This document shows, one piece after another, positions 7,775-16,452 of a stretch of DNA of 64,000 nt. Under the pieces are notes generated by a model. The model saw only the letters and a list, made by a program, of their open reading frames with translations. It did no database searches and was not told where the DNA came from. Within the stretch, counting starts at the first letter, position 1; each line of letters opens with the position of its first letter. The position numbers and the translations under genes are program-made. The DNA is from Paenibacillus sp. E222 (GTDB lineage: Bacteria > Bacillota > Bacilli > Paenibacillales > Paenibacillaceae): positions 2,170,001 through 2,234,000 of the forward strand of contig NZ_CP058552.1 of assembly GCF_013401555.1 (NCBI RefSeq), written 5' to 3'.

Positions 7775-8968
7775 GTGAAACTGTTTTATATCGTTCTGGC
7801 GCTTATTCTGGCTTCATTGAATCTGCGACCACCCATTACATCCATTTCTCCCTTAATGAGTACCATACAAAGTGATCTGGGTATTAGCGGAATTGCAGCA
7901 AGTTTGTTAACTACGCTTCCCGTATTATGTATGGGTATATTCGCTCCATTTTCCGTAAAGCTAAGCAGGAGGTGGGGGAATGAAGGCGCGATCGTTTTGG
8001 CATTAATCCTCATTGGAATAGGTACGGCATTGCGGTTGTTCGTGGGTGCAGCACCTCTGATGATGTTTACTTCATTTCTATCCGGTGTAGGGATTGCATT
8101 GACTGGTCCGCTCTTGTCCAGCTTTATCAAACAGTACTTCCCTGGGCGAGTTGCTGCCATGGTGGGGATCTACTCTACAGCAATGGTTGTGGGGGCCAGC
8201 ATTAGTGTTGGACTATCGGTTCCCCTTCAAAATCTCCTGGGGGGTTCGTGGAAGGGATCGTTAGCGATGTGGGCATTGCTCGCCGTCATTGCTTTGCCGA
8301 TCTGGATGATATTAGCCTTGTCAGCACGAAAGGATCGACAAACGGGGCGGATTTCTACTGTGAACGTTGAAGCTCTTCCAGTGAAAAATAGTCGAGCATG
8401 GGTACTGACATTTTTCTTCGGATTGATGGCAGCGATCTTCTATTCATTGACTGCATGGCTTGCGCCTGCGATCCAGAGCCAGGGATATACGAAAGAAACT
8501 GCCGGCAGCATCCAAACGTTATTTACGTTAATTTCATTACCGTCTACGTTATTCATTCCAATGCTCGTTCACCGTTACCAAAGACGTGTATTCTGGCTTG
8601 TTGGATGTGCGCTAATGGAGTTAATCGGAGTCTTAATGCTGAACCTGTCCGTCAGTCCTTGGCTGGCCGCGATCCCACTCGGCATTGGGGCCGGGGGACT
8701 GTTCCCGATCGCGCTGATGCTGCCCATTGATGAGACAAATAATGCTCAGGAAGCCAGTGCCTGGTCAGCCATGACCCAATCGGGCGGTTACATTCTGGGC
8801 GCGCTTGGTCCACTGGCAATCGGTTGGCTCCATGATACCACGGGCAGCTTTGTTCAAGCATTCTATGGTCTGGCTATAATCATCGTGCTGCAAATCATGG
8901 TTCAGTTGGCGATAGGCAATAAAAAAAGCTCTCCAGCGGTTCATGATACATCAGAGTCCAGAGTTTGA
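7775..8968 (+). CDS. CynX/NimT-family MFS transporter
   Basis: A 397-residue major-facilitator protein with about 12 hydrophobic segments. The opening LASLNLRPPITSISPLM is characteristic of the CynX/NimT (cyanate/nitroimidazole transporter) subgroup. The GTG start at 7775 follows a GAGGTG site at 7762-7767. It is divergent from a LysR regulator, as is common in this subgroup. The transported compound cannot be deduced; CynX-like proteins act mostly as exporters of small anions or drugs. Confidence 0.87.
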   Translation: MKLFYIVLALILASLNLRPPITSISPLMSTIQSDLGISGIAASLLTTLPVLCMGIFAPFSVKLSRRWGNEGAIVLALILIGIGTALRLFVGAAPLMMFTSFLSGVGIALTGPLLSSFIKQYFPGRVAAMVGIYSTAMVVGASISVGLSVPLQNLLGGSWKGSLAMWALLAVIALPIWMILALSARKDRQTGRISTVNVEALPVKNSRAWVLTFFFGLMAAIFYSLTAWLAPAIQSQGYTKETAGSIQTLFTLISLPSTLFIPMLVHRYQRRVFWLVGCALMELIGVLMLNLSVSPWLAAIPLGIGAGGLFPIALMLPIDETNNAQEASAWSAMTQSGGYILGALGPLAIGWLHDTTGSFVQAFYGLAIIIVLQIMVQLAIGNKKSSPAVHDTSESRV

Positions 8969-9070
8969 CGAAAAAAGATGAATATTGATGTAAGATCAAG
9001 ATGAGGTCTCTTGAGGTATCATCGTTCCTGTTGCGGGCAAACATTGCAAGTGGTTAGTTGGCGGCGAGAG

Positions 9071-10075
9071 TTAAACATGGTCGAGTAAATCCAGATAGTG
9101 CTGTCTTAAGGATTCTCTTAAGGTATTGGGCTCCATGATCTTGATGGTCTTGCCGAAGCTGGCGAGATAACGAATGATGAACTCAAGCTCATGGGCTTCA
9201 TACGACCCGACTAAATAGGCGTATCCAGTAAGTCCAGTATCAGTTCCAGATTCGTTAATGATCCGCATGGATGGAAACTGTTCTTGCTGGAACAGCTCAA
9301 CCCCGGCTTCATTGATCAGACATTTAAATGGGATAGCGTTCTCTGAAGGTTTCCATAACGAGTGGGCATCCTGTAGATTGAGTTCATTAATATGTGGTAT
9401 AGGTTCGATATCTGTCGCCTCGCATGAGGTGATTCGGTCACATCGGAACACACGGTACGCCTGTTTACCCAGATCATACGCCTGGCAATACCAGTAGCCT
9501 TTCATCGCATAGAGGGCGATGGGCTGAATGGTGCGTATGCCGGGCTTGGGTTTGTCGGGATTGGAATTGTTGTCTGGGCTACTGCTACTGCTGCGAATAT
9601 GTCGATACGTAATCTGTATCACTATATTCTGAACAGCGGCCATTAATAGAAACTCCAGATGCTCACTATCCCGGATTTGCTCGGTGTGTCGAAAAGAGAC
9701 TCGATGCTGGATTTGTTCAATATCCTGTCTCTGGTTTTCGGATAGGGCACTTAGAAACTTCTCGTGAATGGAGCGAAAAGAGACCTGAAAGGGCAGGTTG
9801 GTAAAGCTGCGCAATGCCTGCATGGCAAAGTAGAGCGCATGAAGCTCACTCGTATTAAATGAAATGGGCGGCAGCTGCATTTGCTGAAGCAAACGATATC
9901 CCCCATAACGTCCATATTCGGCATAAAGGGGAGCACCGATTTCTTCTAATGACGCGATATCTCGTAATGCGGTTCTCTTGGATATGTGAAACTCCTGCAT
10001 GAGATCTTGCAGGGTGAAGTGCTGTTTTTGATTGATAAAGCGCAGCATCTGGTTCATGCGTTCTGATTTTTTCAT
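9071..10075 (-). CDS. YafY-like HTH-WYL transcriptional regulator
   Basis: About 334 residues: an N-terminal DeoR/HTH_11-type winged helix (MKKSERMNQMLRFI, then LQDLMQEFHISKRTALRDIASLEEIGAPLYAEYGRYGGY) and a WYL-type sensor domain in the C-terminal half (YRHIRS, RTIQPIALYAMKGYWYCQAYD, YRVFRCDRI). The ATG at 10075 is chosen because a GAGAGG site precedes it; an upstream start would add 22 residues that read into the divergent promoter. It is divergent from a PhnB-like VOC gene, with a perfect 7-bp inverted repeat between them. Confidence 0.9.
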   Translation of the reverse strand: MKKSERMNQMLRFINQKQHFTLQDLMQEFHISKRTALRDIASLEEIGAPLYAEYGRYGGYRLLQQMQLPPISFNTSELHALYFAMQALRSFTNLPFQVSFRSIHEKFLSALSENQRQDIEQIQHRVSFRHTEQIRDSEHLEFLLMAAVQNIVIQITYRHIRSSSSSPDNNSNPDKPKPGIRTIQPIALYAMKGYWYCQAYDLGKQAYRVFRCDRITSCEATDIEPIPHINELNLQDAHSLWKPSENAIPFKCLINEAGVELFQQEQFPSMRIINESGTDTGLTGYAYLVGSYEAHELEFIIRYLASFGKTIKIMEPNTLRESLRQHYLDLLDHV

Positions 10076-10091
10076 AAACAAACCTCTCAAT

Positions 10092-10116
10092 GGTGCCATA
10101 GATTGGCACCTTTTTT
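10092..10116. promoter_or_regulatory. Inverted repeat between the divergent WYL and VOC genes (operator candidate)
   Basis: GGTGCCA-TAGAT-TGGCACC (10092-10110) is a perfect 7-bp inverted repeat followed on the plus strand by six T. It looks like a small terminator, but no plus-strand gene ends nearby. Its place between divergent starts favours an operator for the adjacent WYL regulator. Confidence 0.55.
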
Positions 10117-10163
10117 CGTTATAGTAATCAGTGTAAGCCAATCAAACGAAGGAGGCAACATAG

Positions 10164-10607
10164 ATGAATTTTGAAGTGATCCCGTTTCTGTCGATGAATG
10201 GAGACGCTGCGGCAGCCATTGCTTTTTATGAAAAGTACCTGGGGGCTAAGGTGTTGTTCAAGAAAGATTACAAAGAGATGAAGGAAATGAATCCGGGGTT
10301 CGAGTATCCTGAAGGGCAGGATGAATATATTACACATTCGGTACTCCAGATCGGGGTAAACAAATTGATGATTGCTGAGGAAGAAATGGATACGAGTCGA
10401 CCGTGGCAGCTGGGAAACAGCACGTCATTATGCATTCAATCGAAAGACAAAAGTACGATGACGGAGCTGTATCATTCGCTGGTTCAACATGATGAGGTTA
10501 CGGTGTTGGTGCCTTATGAGCAAAATGAGTTTAGTCCGGGGTATGGAATTGTGCGTGATCCGTTCGGAATCGTGATTCAGCTTTGTGTGACGGTGCATGA
10601 TTTTTAA
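10164..10607 (+). CDS. PhnB/YjdN-like VOC-family protein
   Basis: A 147-residue single VOC domain of the PhnB/YjdN type: it opens EVIPFLSMNGDAAAAIAFYEKYLGAKV and ends GYGIVRDPFGIVIQLCV, with the expected acidic-rich middle segment. Family members are mostly of unknown biochemical role; some are resistance or glyoxalase-like proteins. A GAAGGAGG site precedes the ATG, and a terminator follows. It is divergent from the WYL regulator, its likely controller. Confidence 0.87.
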   Translation: MNFEVIPFLSMNGDAAAAIAFYEKYLGAKVLFKKDYKEMKEMNPGFEYPEGQDEYITHSVLQIGVNKLMIAEEEMDTSRPWQLGNSTSLCIQSKDKSTMTELYHSLVQHDEVTVLVPYEQNEFSPGYGIVRDPFGIVIQLCVTVHDF

Positions 10608-10627
10608 TGAGGTAAAAGTGAATCCGT

Positions 10628-10666
10628 AATGAGCCTGAAGGATGTATATCCTTTGGGCTCATTTTG
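10628..10666. terminator. Terminator between convergent VOC and PHP genes
   Basis: AATGAGCC and GGCTCATT (10628-10635 and 10657-10664) pair with an inner AAGGAT/ATCCTT stem. A short T/A tract on each side could serve both converging genes. Confidence 0.65.
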
Positions 10667-10696
10667 AATCCTTTAGAAGTTATCGTTTTCTTTTCT

Positions 10697-11476
10697 CTAA
10701 ACCTCCTGCAAACGGGTAGCGTCCAGTTTGGCAAGACGTTTCATCACTTTCTTCAGCATAACGGAGGCTTTGACACGGAGAGGAAGATCGTTGGATATTT
10801 CGATACTGTATGAACCGGCGAGAATCTGCTCTTTGAGCTCGGCGACCGATGCGCATGGACGATCCAGCACATTGAATACACTGCCGTATTGCAGACACTG
10901 GTGGGTATCGCTTCCGGCAGTGACCGGTTTGCCGAGGGACTGGGCGAATGGTTCAACCTGCCCGCGGCACGTCTCAATGCCGTATTGGTACATATCCTTG
11001 GCGTTCAGATCAAAAGCGTCCAAACGTCCCAACAAATCACGGTCCAGTTGATACAGCGGGGTGGATTCGCGGAAAGGGTGTGCGCCAATTTTGAGCAGTG
11101 GCCAGGCTTCGGCCAAATCCAAGAGTTCTGCAAAAGGAATGAATGAACCTTTGGCTGTATATGGTTCCAGGCCGCTGCGGACGGCAAGGATATGTTCTTT
11201 TTGACCCACCAGCAAAATATGTCCTGTCTCCTGAATATCCACTTCCATGCCGGGAAAAATGCGCAGTCCATCTGCCTCGTAGTACTCTCCGTTATATGGA
11301 TAGAGACGATCCAGCGTCTCATAGACCTCGTAGAAGTTGCGGGTGTTAAAATGTTCAGTGAGCGCGAGGGCTTCGAGCCCGCTGGCTTTGGCTTCGTTGA
11401 CCATTTCGGTGAAGTAATCAACCGAGAAATCAGAGTTTTTGGATAATTTGCCGTGAGTATGAAGATCAATGCGCAT
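10697..11476 (-). CDS. PHP-domain metal-dependent phosphoesterase-like protein
   Basis: A 259-residue PHP-fold protein with the metal-binding series in order: DLHTHG (H6, H8), LALTEHFN, PGMEVDI, LKIGAHPFRE and TAGSDTH. Related proteins hydrolyse phosphate esters such as histidinol phosphate or nucleoside phosphates. The ATG at 11476 is chosen because AGGAG lies 9 bases upstream; a GTG three codons earlier touches that site. It is the last gene of the ECF transporter cluster, 64 bases after EcfT, so it may process the phosphorylated form of the imported compound (inference). Confidence 0.85.
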   Translation of the reverse strand: MRIDLHTHGKLSKNSDFSVDYFTEMVNEAKASGLEALALTEHFNTRNFYEVYETLDRLYPYNGEYYEADGLRIFPGMEVDIQETGHILLVGQKEHILAVRSGLEPYTAKGSFIPFAELLDLAEAWPLLKIGAHPFRESTPLYQLDRDLLGRLDAFDLNAKDMYQYGIETCRGQVEPFAQSLGKPVTAGSDTHQCLQYGSVFNVLDRPCASVAELKEQILAGSYSIEISNDLPLRVKASVMLKKVMKRLAKLDATRLQEV

Positions 11477-11540
11477 AGAAGACACTCCTTTATTCCATGA
11501 ATGGTTAATGGTATGAATAGTTACTGCATTTTATTTTGAA

Positions 11541-12368
11541 TTACAGAATCTCGTAATACCCGCCGAGCCAGAATAACAGTGCAACATAGATTGCCGATCC
11601 GGCGAGAAATCCGAGGTCACGTGAGGTGATTTTCAGATGGGCGAGCTTCAGGCGTTTGGACTCAGGATGCTTCATGCCGTACGAGAAACCGCGTGTCTCC
11701 AGTGCTTCCACCGTTGTGCGAGAACGTTTGGCGGTAGCCAGCATGAGCGGGAAGAAGGACACGACGAATAGCTTCATATAGTAGACAACGAGCCGCCAGT
11801 AGAGCCATCCGTGCCGGGAGGGAACCTGACCCCGCAGTCTGTAGGACAGCATGATGTTGCGGAATTCACCGAACAACACCGGCAATATGCGGTAAGCATA
11901 AGAGAGGCTGAAGGAGAACGTCGCAGGCATGCCGAGCGCAAGCAACCCATCGCCAATCCGTTCCGGGTCCATGCCCGAAAAGACGGTGATACTCGCCAGC
12001 GAGACAATCGACAGCTTCAGGGTAAGCAGCAGCAGGGGCAATGCAGATTCCAGATTGCCACCGAAGAACAGTGAGATGATAAACATCCACCCGACCTGAC
12101 CGATCAACCCCAGGCAAAGAATGATAATGATAAAAGGAGCGGCTCTGGACAGTATGGTGGTAGTCACCATCAACAGAAACATGCCGAGCAGCACAGTCCC
12201 GTTATGAACAAACCAGGGAACGATGGCAAAAAAGAGATACCAGATCAGCATGACACGAGGATCAATCCGCGACAGGCTGGCATGCCCGCTGCCATATACA
12301 GTATTCATCAGCTCAAGCTGAATGCGTTCAATGGATATTTTGTCAAACCAGTTGCGGACAAGCTGCAT
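11541..12368 (-). CDS. ecfT: Energy-coupling factor transporter transmembrane protein
   Basis: A 275-residue polytopic membrane protein with the EcfT plan: N-terminal hydrophobic helices (ISLSRIDPRVMLIWYLFFAIVPWF region), then a cytoplasmic part with coupling motifs (RGQVPSRHGW and RSRTTVEALETRGF, both of the A-R-G/S type that contact the ATPases), and a C-terminal helix. It couples ATP hydrolysis to the S component. Its ATG, preceded by AAGGAGG, overlaps the end of the ATPase gene by 26 bases, showing translational coupling. Confidence 0.92.
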   Translation of the reverse strand: MQLVRNWFDKISIERIQLELMNTVYGSGHASLSRIDPRVMLIWYLFFAIVPWFVHNGTVLLGMFLLMVTTTILSRAAPFIIIILCLGLIGQVGWMFIISLFFGGNLESALPLLLLTLKLSIVSLASITVFSGMDPERIGDGLLALGMPATFSFSLSYAYRILPVLFGEFRNIMLSYRLRGQVPSRHGWLYWRLVVYYMKLFVVSFFPLMLATAKRSRTTVEALETRGFSYGMKHPESKRLKLAHLKITSRDLGFLAGSAIYVALLFWLGGYYEIL

Positions 12369-14229
12369 GATGCATATCCTCCTTGGTGAGTGATTGAGTC
12401 AACAGGTTATCAACAAAAGCCTCGGTTGTCGGTGAAAGTGTCGGCAGTCCCATTCGATGGGAGAGCTCCATGATCTGTGTAAGCGCAAGTCCGGAGCGGC
12501 GCAGAAGGGATTCATCCGCAAACACGTCAGCAGGTGTGCCGTCTGCTTCCACCTGACCATGGTGAAGCACGATAACCCGACTGGCCCACTGGGTAACCAG
12601 CTGCATGTCATGCGTGGCAATCACGGTTGTTCGCACATGTTGGTCCAGCTCATCCAGAACACCTATCAGTTCCTCGCGAGTGGCAAGGTCCAGATTGGCG
12701 GTGGGCTCATCCAGCAGCATAAGAGAAGGTTTCATGGCTGCCCCGATGGCGAGTGTGACGCGTCGCTGTTGTCCACCACTGAGAAGCCGGGCATCCCGCT
12801 CTTGCAGCGGAGTAAGTCGAAAACGATCCAGTACATGTGCAACTTGCTGGTCAGCATCCGGGATGCGACGGTTCTTCAGGAAATACGCAACTTCTTTGCG
12901 AACACTGTCCTCGATAAACATTTCAGAAGAGTTCTGAAAAATATAGGCGACTTTACCCGCCAGCTGCTCCAAAGAGGAACGGTGCGTAACTTCACCCAGA
13001 ACACTGACGGTGCCTTCCTGAGGCAGGCTAATACCAGCCATCAGCTTCAGTAAGGAGGATTTGCCGGCACCATTGTTGCCAATCAAGGCAATCCGTTCTC
13101 CTTCATGGAGTGAAATATTAACACCACGAATGACTTCATGTTCTTTTTTGCCCAGTCCTCTGTAACGCAGTCGGGTTTGATGAAACTGTACAATAGGGAT
13201 CAACGGTTCAGCCGCAGAAGCAATCGTTAGGCGCTCGGAATTCACCAACTGATTGGGAACGTCGCGTGCCAAGTTCGAATCGGATGAAGGTTTATTTTGC
13301 AAAGAAACGGATGGAATGGATAGGTAATTGTCGGCAAAATAAACGTTTGCTTCTTCCACCGTAATTGGGAAGCGTTGTCCTGAACTTGACGGGTCCGCAT
13401 TTGTTTTTATTCCCTGCGTTAACTCCGCAGCCTGGATAGAGGCACGTGTCACCTCAGGAGGTTGAATGCCCAGCTGCTCCAGATCAGTAATGCGATTCAA
13501 GCCTTCCCTAACAGGAAGATTCCACAAGACCCGGCCTTTGTCCATCAGTACCACATCTGCGCAAAAGTCAGCGATAAATTCAGTATGGTGTTCGATGACG
13601 ATAATCGTCTTACCATATTCCATATTCAATCTGGAAAGGCACTCATAGATGAGTCTCGCATGCTGCGGGTCAAGCTGTGAGACAGGTTCATCCACGATCA
13701 GGATATCCGGGTCGAGCGACAGAGCTCCGGCCAGAGCGAGCAGATGTTTTTGCCCACCACTCAATTCCCAGATGAATCGGTTATGAATGGCATCCAGCCC
13801 ACACATGGCAAGTGCGCGTTCACCGAGCTCCCGATAGTTGGGCAGTCCGTAATTGAGTGGTGCAAAGCAAGCCTCGTCCAAGACGGTGGGCCGTACGAGC
13901 TGGTTGTCGAAATCCTGATAGACGTAACCGATCTTTCTGGACAGGTCTGCAACACTTCGGCCTTCGGCAGACATGCCAAGTACATTAACTTCACCGGAGA
14001 AGTCTCCTGTGTAGAATTGAGGAATAAGGCCATTGAACAACTTGCACAGGGTGGATTTGCCGCAGCCGTTGCCCCCAATAATGGCTGTAAAACTGCCTCG
14101 TGGGAGTTCAAGCGAAGCTCCGTTCAGGACAGGCTCTTCCGAGCCAGGATACGTAAAGATGACATTTTGAATGGAAATGGCAGAATCCGATGGGGTAACA
14201 GAAGATGGTGTGGACATTTCATTATGCAT
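12343..14229 (-). CDS. Fused two-domain ECF transporter ATPase
   Basis: A single polypeptide of about 628 residues carries two complete ABC ATPase domains that are usually separate EcfA1/EcfA2 subunits. Domain 1: Walker A GGNGCGKST (about 52-60), signature LSGGQKHL, Walker B ILIVDEP. Domain 2: Walker A GNNGAGKSS, signature LSGGQQRR, Walker B LMLLDEP. A roughly 100-residue low-complexity linker joins them. The ATG at 14229 is chosen because GGAG lies 9 bases upstream and it overlaps the previous stop by 8 bases; an ATG 4 codons later is possible. The fusion resembles YkoD-type arrangements. Confidence 0.93.
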   Translation of the reverse strand: MHNEMSTPSSVTPSDSAISIQNVIFTYPGSEEPVLNGASLELPRGSFTAIIGGNGCGKSTLCKLFNGLIPQFYTGDFSGEVNVLGMSAEGRSVADLSRKIGYVYQDFDNQLVRPTVLDEACFAPLNYGLPNYRELGERALAMCGLDAIHNRFIWELSGGQKHLLALAGALSLDPDILIVDEPVSQLDPQHARLIYECLSRLNMEYGKTIIVIEHHTEFIADFCADVVLMDKGRVLWNLPVREGLNRITDLEQLGIQPPEVTRASIQAAELTQGIKTNADPSSSGQRFPITVEEANVYFADNYLSIPSVSLQNKPSSDSNLARDVPNQLVNSERLTIASAAEPLIPIVQFHQTRLRYRGLGKKEHEVIRGVNISLHEGERIALIGNNGAGKSSLLKLMAGISLPQEGTVSVLGEVTHRSSLEQLAGKVAYIFQNSSEMFIEDSVRKEVAYFLKNRRIPDADQQVAHVLDRFRLTPLQERDARLLSGGQQRRVTLAIGAAMKPSLMLLDEPTANLDLATREELIGVLDELDQHVRTTVIATHDMQLVTQWASRVIVLHHGQVEADGTPADVFADESLLRRSGLALTQIMELSHRMGLPTLSPTTEAFVDNLLTQSLTKEDMHHAACPQLV

Positions 14230-15109
14230 AAGGGCTGTTCTCCGTACCAGGTACCGTTTTGTTTTTGCTCCGTTTAGCACGCATGACCAGTAATGTCACC
14301 ACGGCAACCAGTGCGGCAGCTCCGATACTAATCCAGATTGATGCCGAACCATATTGATCTGCATAGTCCGTCTCCCAAACAGCGAAGTTGATATCCATTT
14401 CGGACAGGGATTCCGCTCCAAAGGCAAGTGCAAGCAGCAGCACACCAATCAGGATCAGTTTCGGACGGAAGAAGCCGATTCCTTCATATTTCATCCCTGG
14501 ATTACGAGGTTTGATGCCGAGCAGGGGTTCAATTTTGCCATAGAGCAGAGGTACGAGATACAGCGTAGGCAGCAGAGCGAACAGGATGCCTGAGAACAGT
14601 ACGTCATTCAGAAAGCCAACCCCTTCGATCAGTACAACACTTTCCGCAAGGCCAGGGACAGCTTCCAGCTGCTCTACACCAATCCACACTTTACCGATAT
14701 CCACCAGTGAACTGAGGAACTGATGAATGACGACTCCCGTCATGGCTGCGATTCCGACCTGTCTGCGGTTGCGAGGATCACTGACCATACGCCCTGCGAC
14801 ATACATGGCAAAGGAAAAGGTAATGAATTTCTCCAGCTCGCCCAGTCCGCCGAATTGCCCCAGCATCAGCTCACCGAAGATCACTTCACCAAGAGCCGCA
14901 CCAAGGGCAGCAATCATGGGGTGGAACAAAATGCAAAGTGTCAACGGAATGAAGGCAAAGTACTCAACAGACAATTCAATCGGTCCAAGTTGGAGCTTGG
15001 GAATAAGCTCTGTGAACATGTTGGACAAGCCGTACAGTGACATGGAAAGCACAAACACCATCATTTTCTGTGAAGACGTCAGCGTATAACGCTCAGTCAT
15101 CTTCTTCAT
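14222..15109 (-). CDS. ECF transporter S-component-like membrane protein
   Basis: A 295-residue membrane protein with about six to seven hydrophobic segments, including VEYFAFIPLTLCILFHPMIAALGAALGEVIFGE, a helix pattern common to ECF substrate-binding S components. It is the first gene of the S-ATPase-EcfT-PHP operon and probably gives substrate specificity. It is longer than typical S components (about 180-220 residues), with an extra C-terminal region containing two hydrophobic segments and a basic tail. The substrate is not recognisable. A GGGAGG site precedes the ATG. Confidence 0.78.
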   Translation of the reverse strand: MKKMTERYTLTSSQKMMVFVLSMSLYGLSNMFTELIPKLQLGPIELSVEYFAFIPLTLCILFHPMIAALGAALGEVIFGELMLGQFGGLGELEKFITFSFAMYVAGRMVSDPRNRRQVGIAAMTGVVIHQFLSSLVDIGKVWIGVEQLEAVPGLAESVVLIEGVGFLNDVLFSGILFALLPTLYLVPLLYGKIEPLLGIKPRNPGMKYEGIGFFRPKLILIGVLLLALAFGAESLSEMDINFAVWETDYADQYGSASIWISIGAAALVAVVTLLVMRAKRSKNKTVPGTENSPYA

Positions 15110-15182
15110 CGTTACATACCTCCCTGAAAGTTGGTGATCATCATAGCCACAGTCTAGGGGCGGAGTATTAACGGGAAAGAAG

Positions 15183-15215
15183 ACATTTGTAAATCAAATG
15201 TAATTTTTATTACAT
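15183..15215. promoter_or_regulatory. Two overlapping inverted repeats, operator candidates for the RpiR regulator
   Basis: ACATTTG-TAAAT-CAAATGT (15183-15201) and ATGTAAT-TTTT-ATTACAT (15198-15215) share their ATGT bases. They lie between the divergent ECF operon and the RpiR gene, where a regulator could control both. Confidence 0.6.
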
Positions 15216-15313
15216 AATCTAAAATTGATGAAAAAAATATTACAAACATAAACCACTTCTTATTCTCTCAACTGATATACTGAGTGCAGAGCGAGAAAAG
15301 GAGTGCATACGGA

Positions 15314-16147
15314 ATGAATTTGTTTACTCATAAAGAACAGCTGTCTCCAGGCCATCTGAAAATTGCTGATTTTGTTGAACGCAATCCGGAAGAGATTCTG
15401 TTCATGACAGAACAAGAGATTGCCGACAGGCTGGGGGTCAGTATTGCGACCGTATCTCGTTTCTGGCGGGCGGTTGGATATGATAATGCCAAAGCGTTCA
15501 AAATCCGGCTTCGTACATCCGAAGACACTACACCTGCGCTCAAATTAAATAAAACCATATCCCGTATGGATACGGACAGCCTTCCCGTTCAGTTACTGGA
15601 GGCCTCCGTCAGCCATTTGCAGGAGACGTTGTCTCATATGAAGCATGGAGATCTGGAGCACGCAGCAGCCATCCTTGCAGAAGCACGAAGAGTATATGTA
15701 TATGCTCCAGGACCTTCCGCTGGTTTGGCGGAATTATTGTCCTTTCGGCTATCCCGATTCGGATTGACCGTCATCCACCTCGCCGGAGGTGGTCATGAAT
15801 TATTGGAATCACTGATGCACATGCAGCGGGAGGATGTTGTGCTGCTGATGTGCTTTACAAGGCTCTTGCCTGAGGCAGAGGTCATTTTGGATTATGCCAG
15901 AGATACAGGCAGCAAAGCCGTACTTGTAACAGATCGGGAAGACCTGTTGTATGGCTTGGCGACGGAGTTATCTTTTTACGTTAGCAGAGGGGAGCTTGGC
16001 GAATTTCATTCCATGGTTACTCCACTCCTGTTGATGGAACAACTGGTACTGGCGGTGGGTTTGAGGCAGAAGGAGCATGCGCTGTCCAAGCTGGAACGAC
16101 TCGCTGATCTGCGCAGTCGATATGCAGACAAATTGCCGCGAGGCTGA
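15314..16147 (+). CDS. RpiR/MurR-family regulator with SIS domain
   Basis: About 277 residues: an N-terminal RpiR-type HTH (about 1-75: QLSPGHLKIADFV, MTEQEIADRLGVSIATVSRFWRAVGYDN) and a C-terminal SIS phosphosugar-binding domain (about 115-250: ARRVYVYAPGPSAGLAELLSFRLSRFG, VVLLMCFTRLLPEAEVILDYAR). SIS regulators sense phosphorylated sugars or related metabolites. The ATG at 15314 is chosen because AAGGAG (15298-15303) sits 10 bases upstream; the in-frame GTG at 15284 has no site. It is divergent from the ECF/PHP operon, suggesting that the imported substrate is sugar-related (inference). Confidence 0.9.
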   Translation: MNLFTHKEQLSPGHLKIADFVERNPEEILFMTEQEIADRLGVSIATVSRFWRAVGYDNAKAFKIRLRTSEDTTPALKLNKTISRMDTDSLPVQLLEASVSHLQETLSHMKHGDLEHAAAILAEARRVYVYAPGPSAGLAELLSFRLSRFGLTVIHLAGGGHELLESLMHMQREDVVLLMCFTRLLPEAEVILDYARDTGSKAVLVTDREDLLYGLATELSFYVSRGELGEFHSMVTPLLLMEQLVLAVGLRQKEHALSKLERLADLRSRYADKLPRG

Positions 16148-16222
16148 TAGATGAACAGAGCAGCTTAATGCACAGAAACGACTACAGATAACATCAGAGG
16201 TATGGAAGGTTATACCATAATT

Positions 16223-16247
16223 AGGGGCGGTTACTCCGCCTCTTTTT
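16223..16247 (+). terminator. Terminator of the RpiR gene
   Basis: AGGGGCGG and CCGCCTCT (16223-16230, 16236-16243) form an 8-bp stem with one G-T pair and a 5-base loop, followed by T residues. Confidence 0.85.
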
Positions 16248-16349
16248 GTGTTAGAATTTCCTCATGAAAAATAATGTTTAGACGGTTAGTTTATTGGGTA
16301 TAAAAAGGCAAACCGTAACCGCATTGTTAAAAATTGATTTGGGAGTGAT

Positions 16350-16409
16350 CCAATTGACTGCAATTGGAGTATACAATAATAGAGTCGTCTCTATTCAGTT
16401 GGATACATA
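16350..16409 (+). other. Perfect inverted repeat over a possible 18-codon leader ORF
   Basis: The gap 16148-16452 holds the RpiR terminator and this element. CCAATTG-ACTG-CAATTGG (16350-16367) covers a TTG at 16353 that starts an 18-codon frame ending in TAA at 16407-16409. GGGAG (16341-16345) lies at ribosome-binding distance. It could be an operator, a leader peptide, or chance. The chemoreceptor-like gene follows. Confidence 0.35.
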
Positions 16410-16452
16410 ATTGCAATACAGCAGGAACTGCCAGAATGAGAACGGTTTAATC

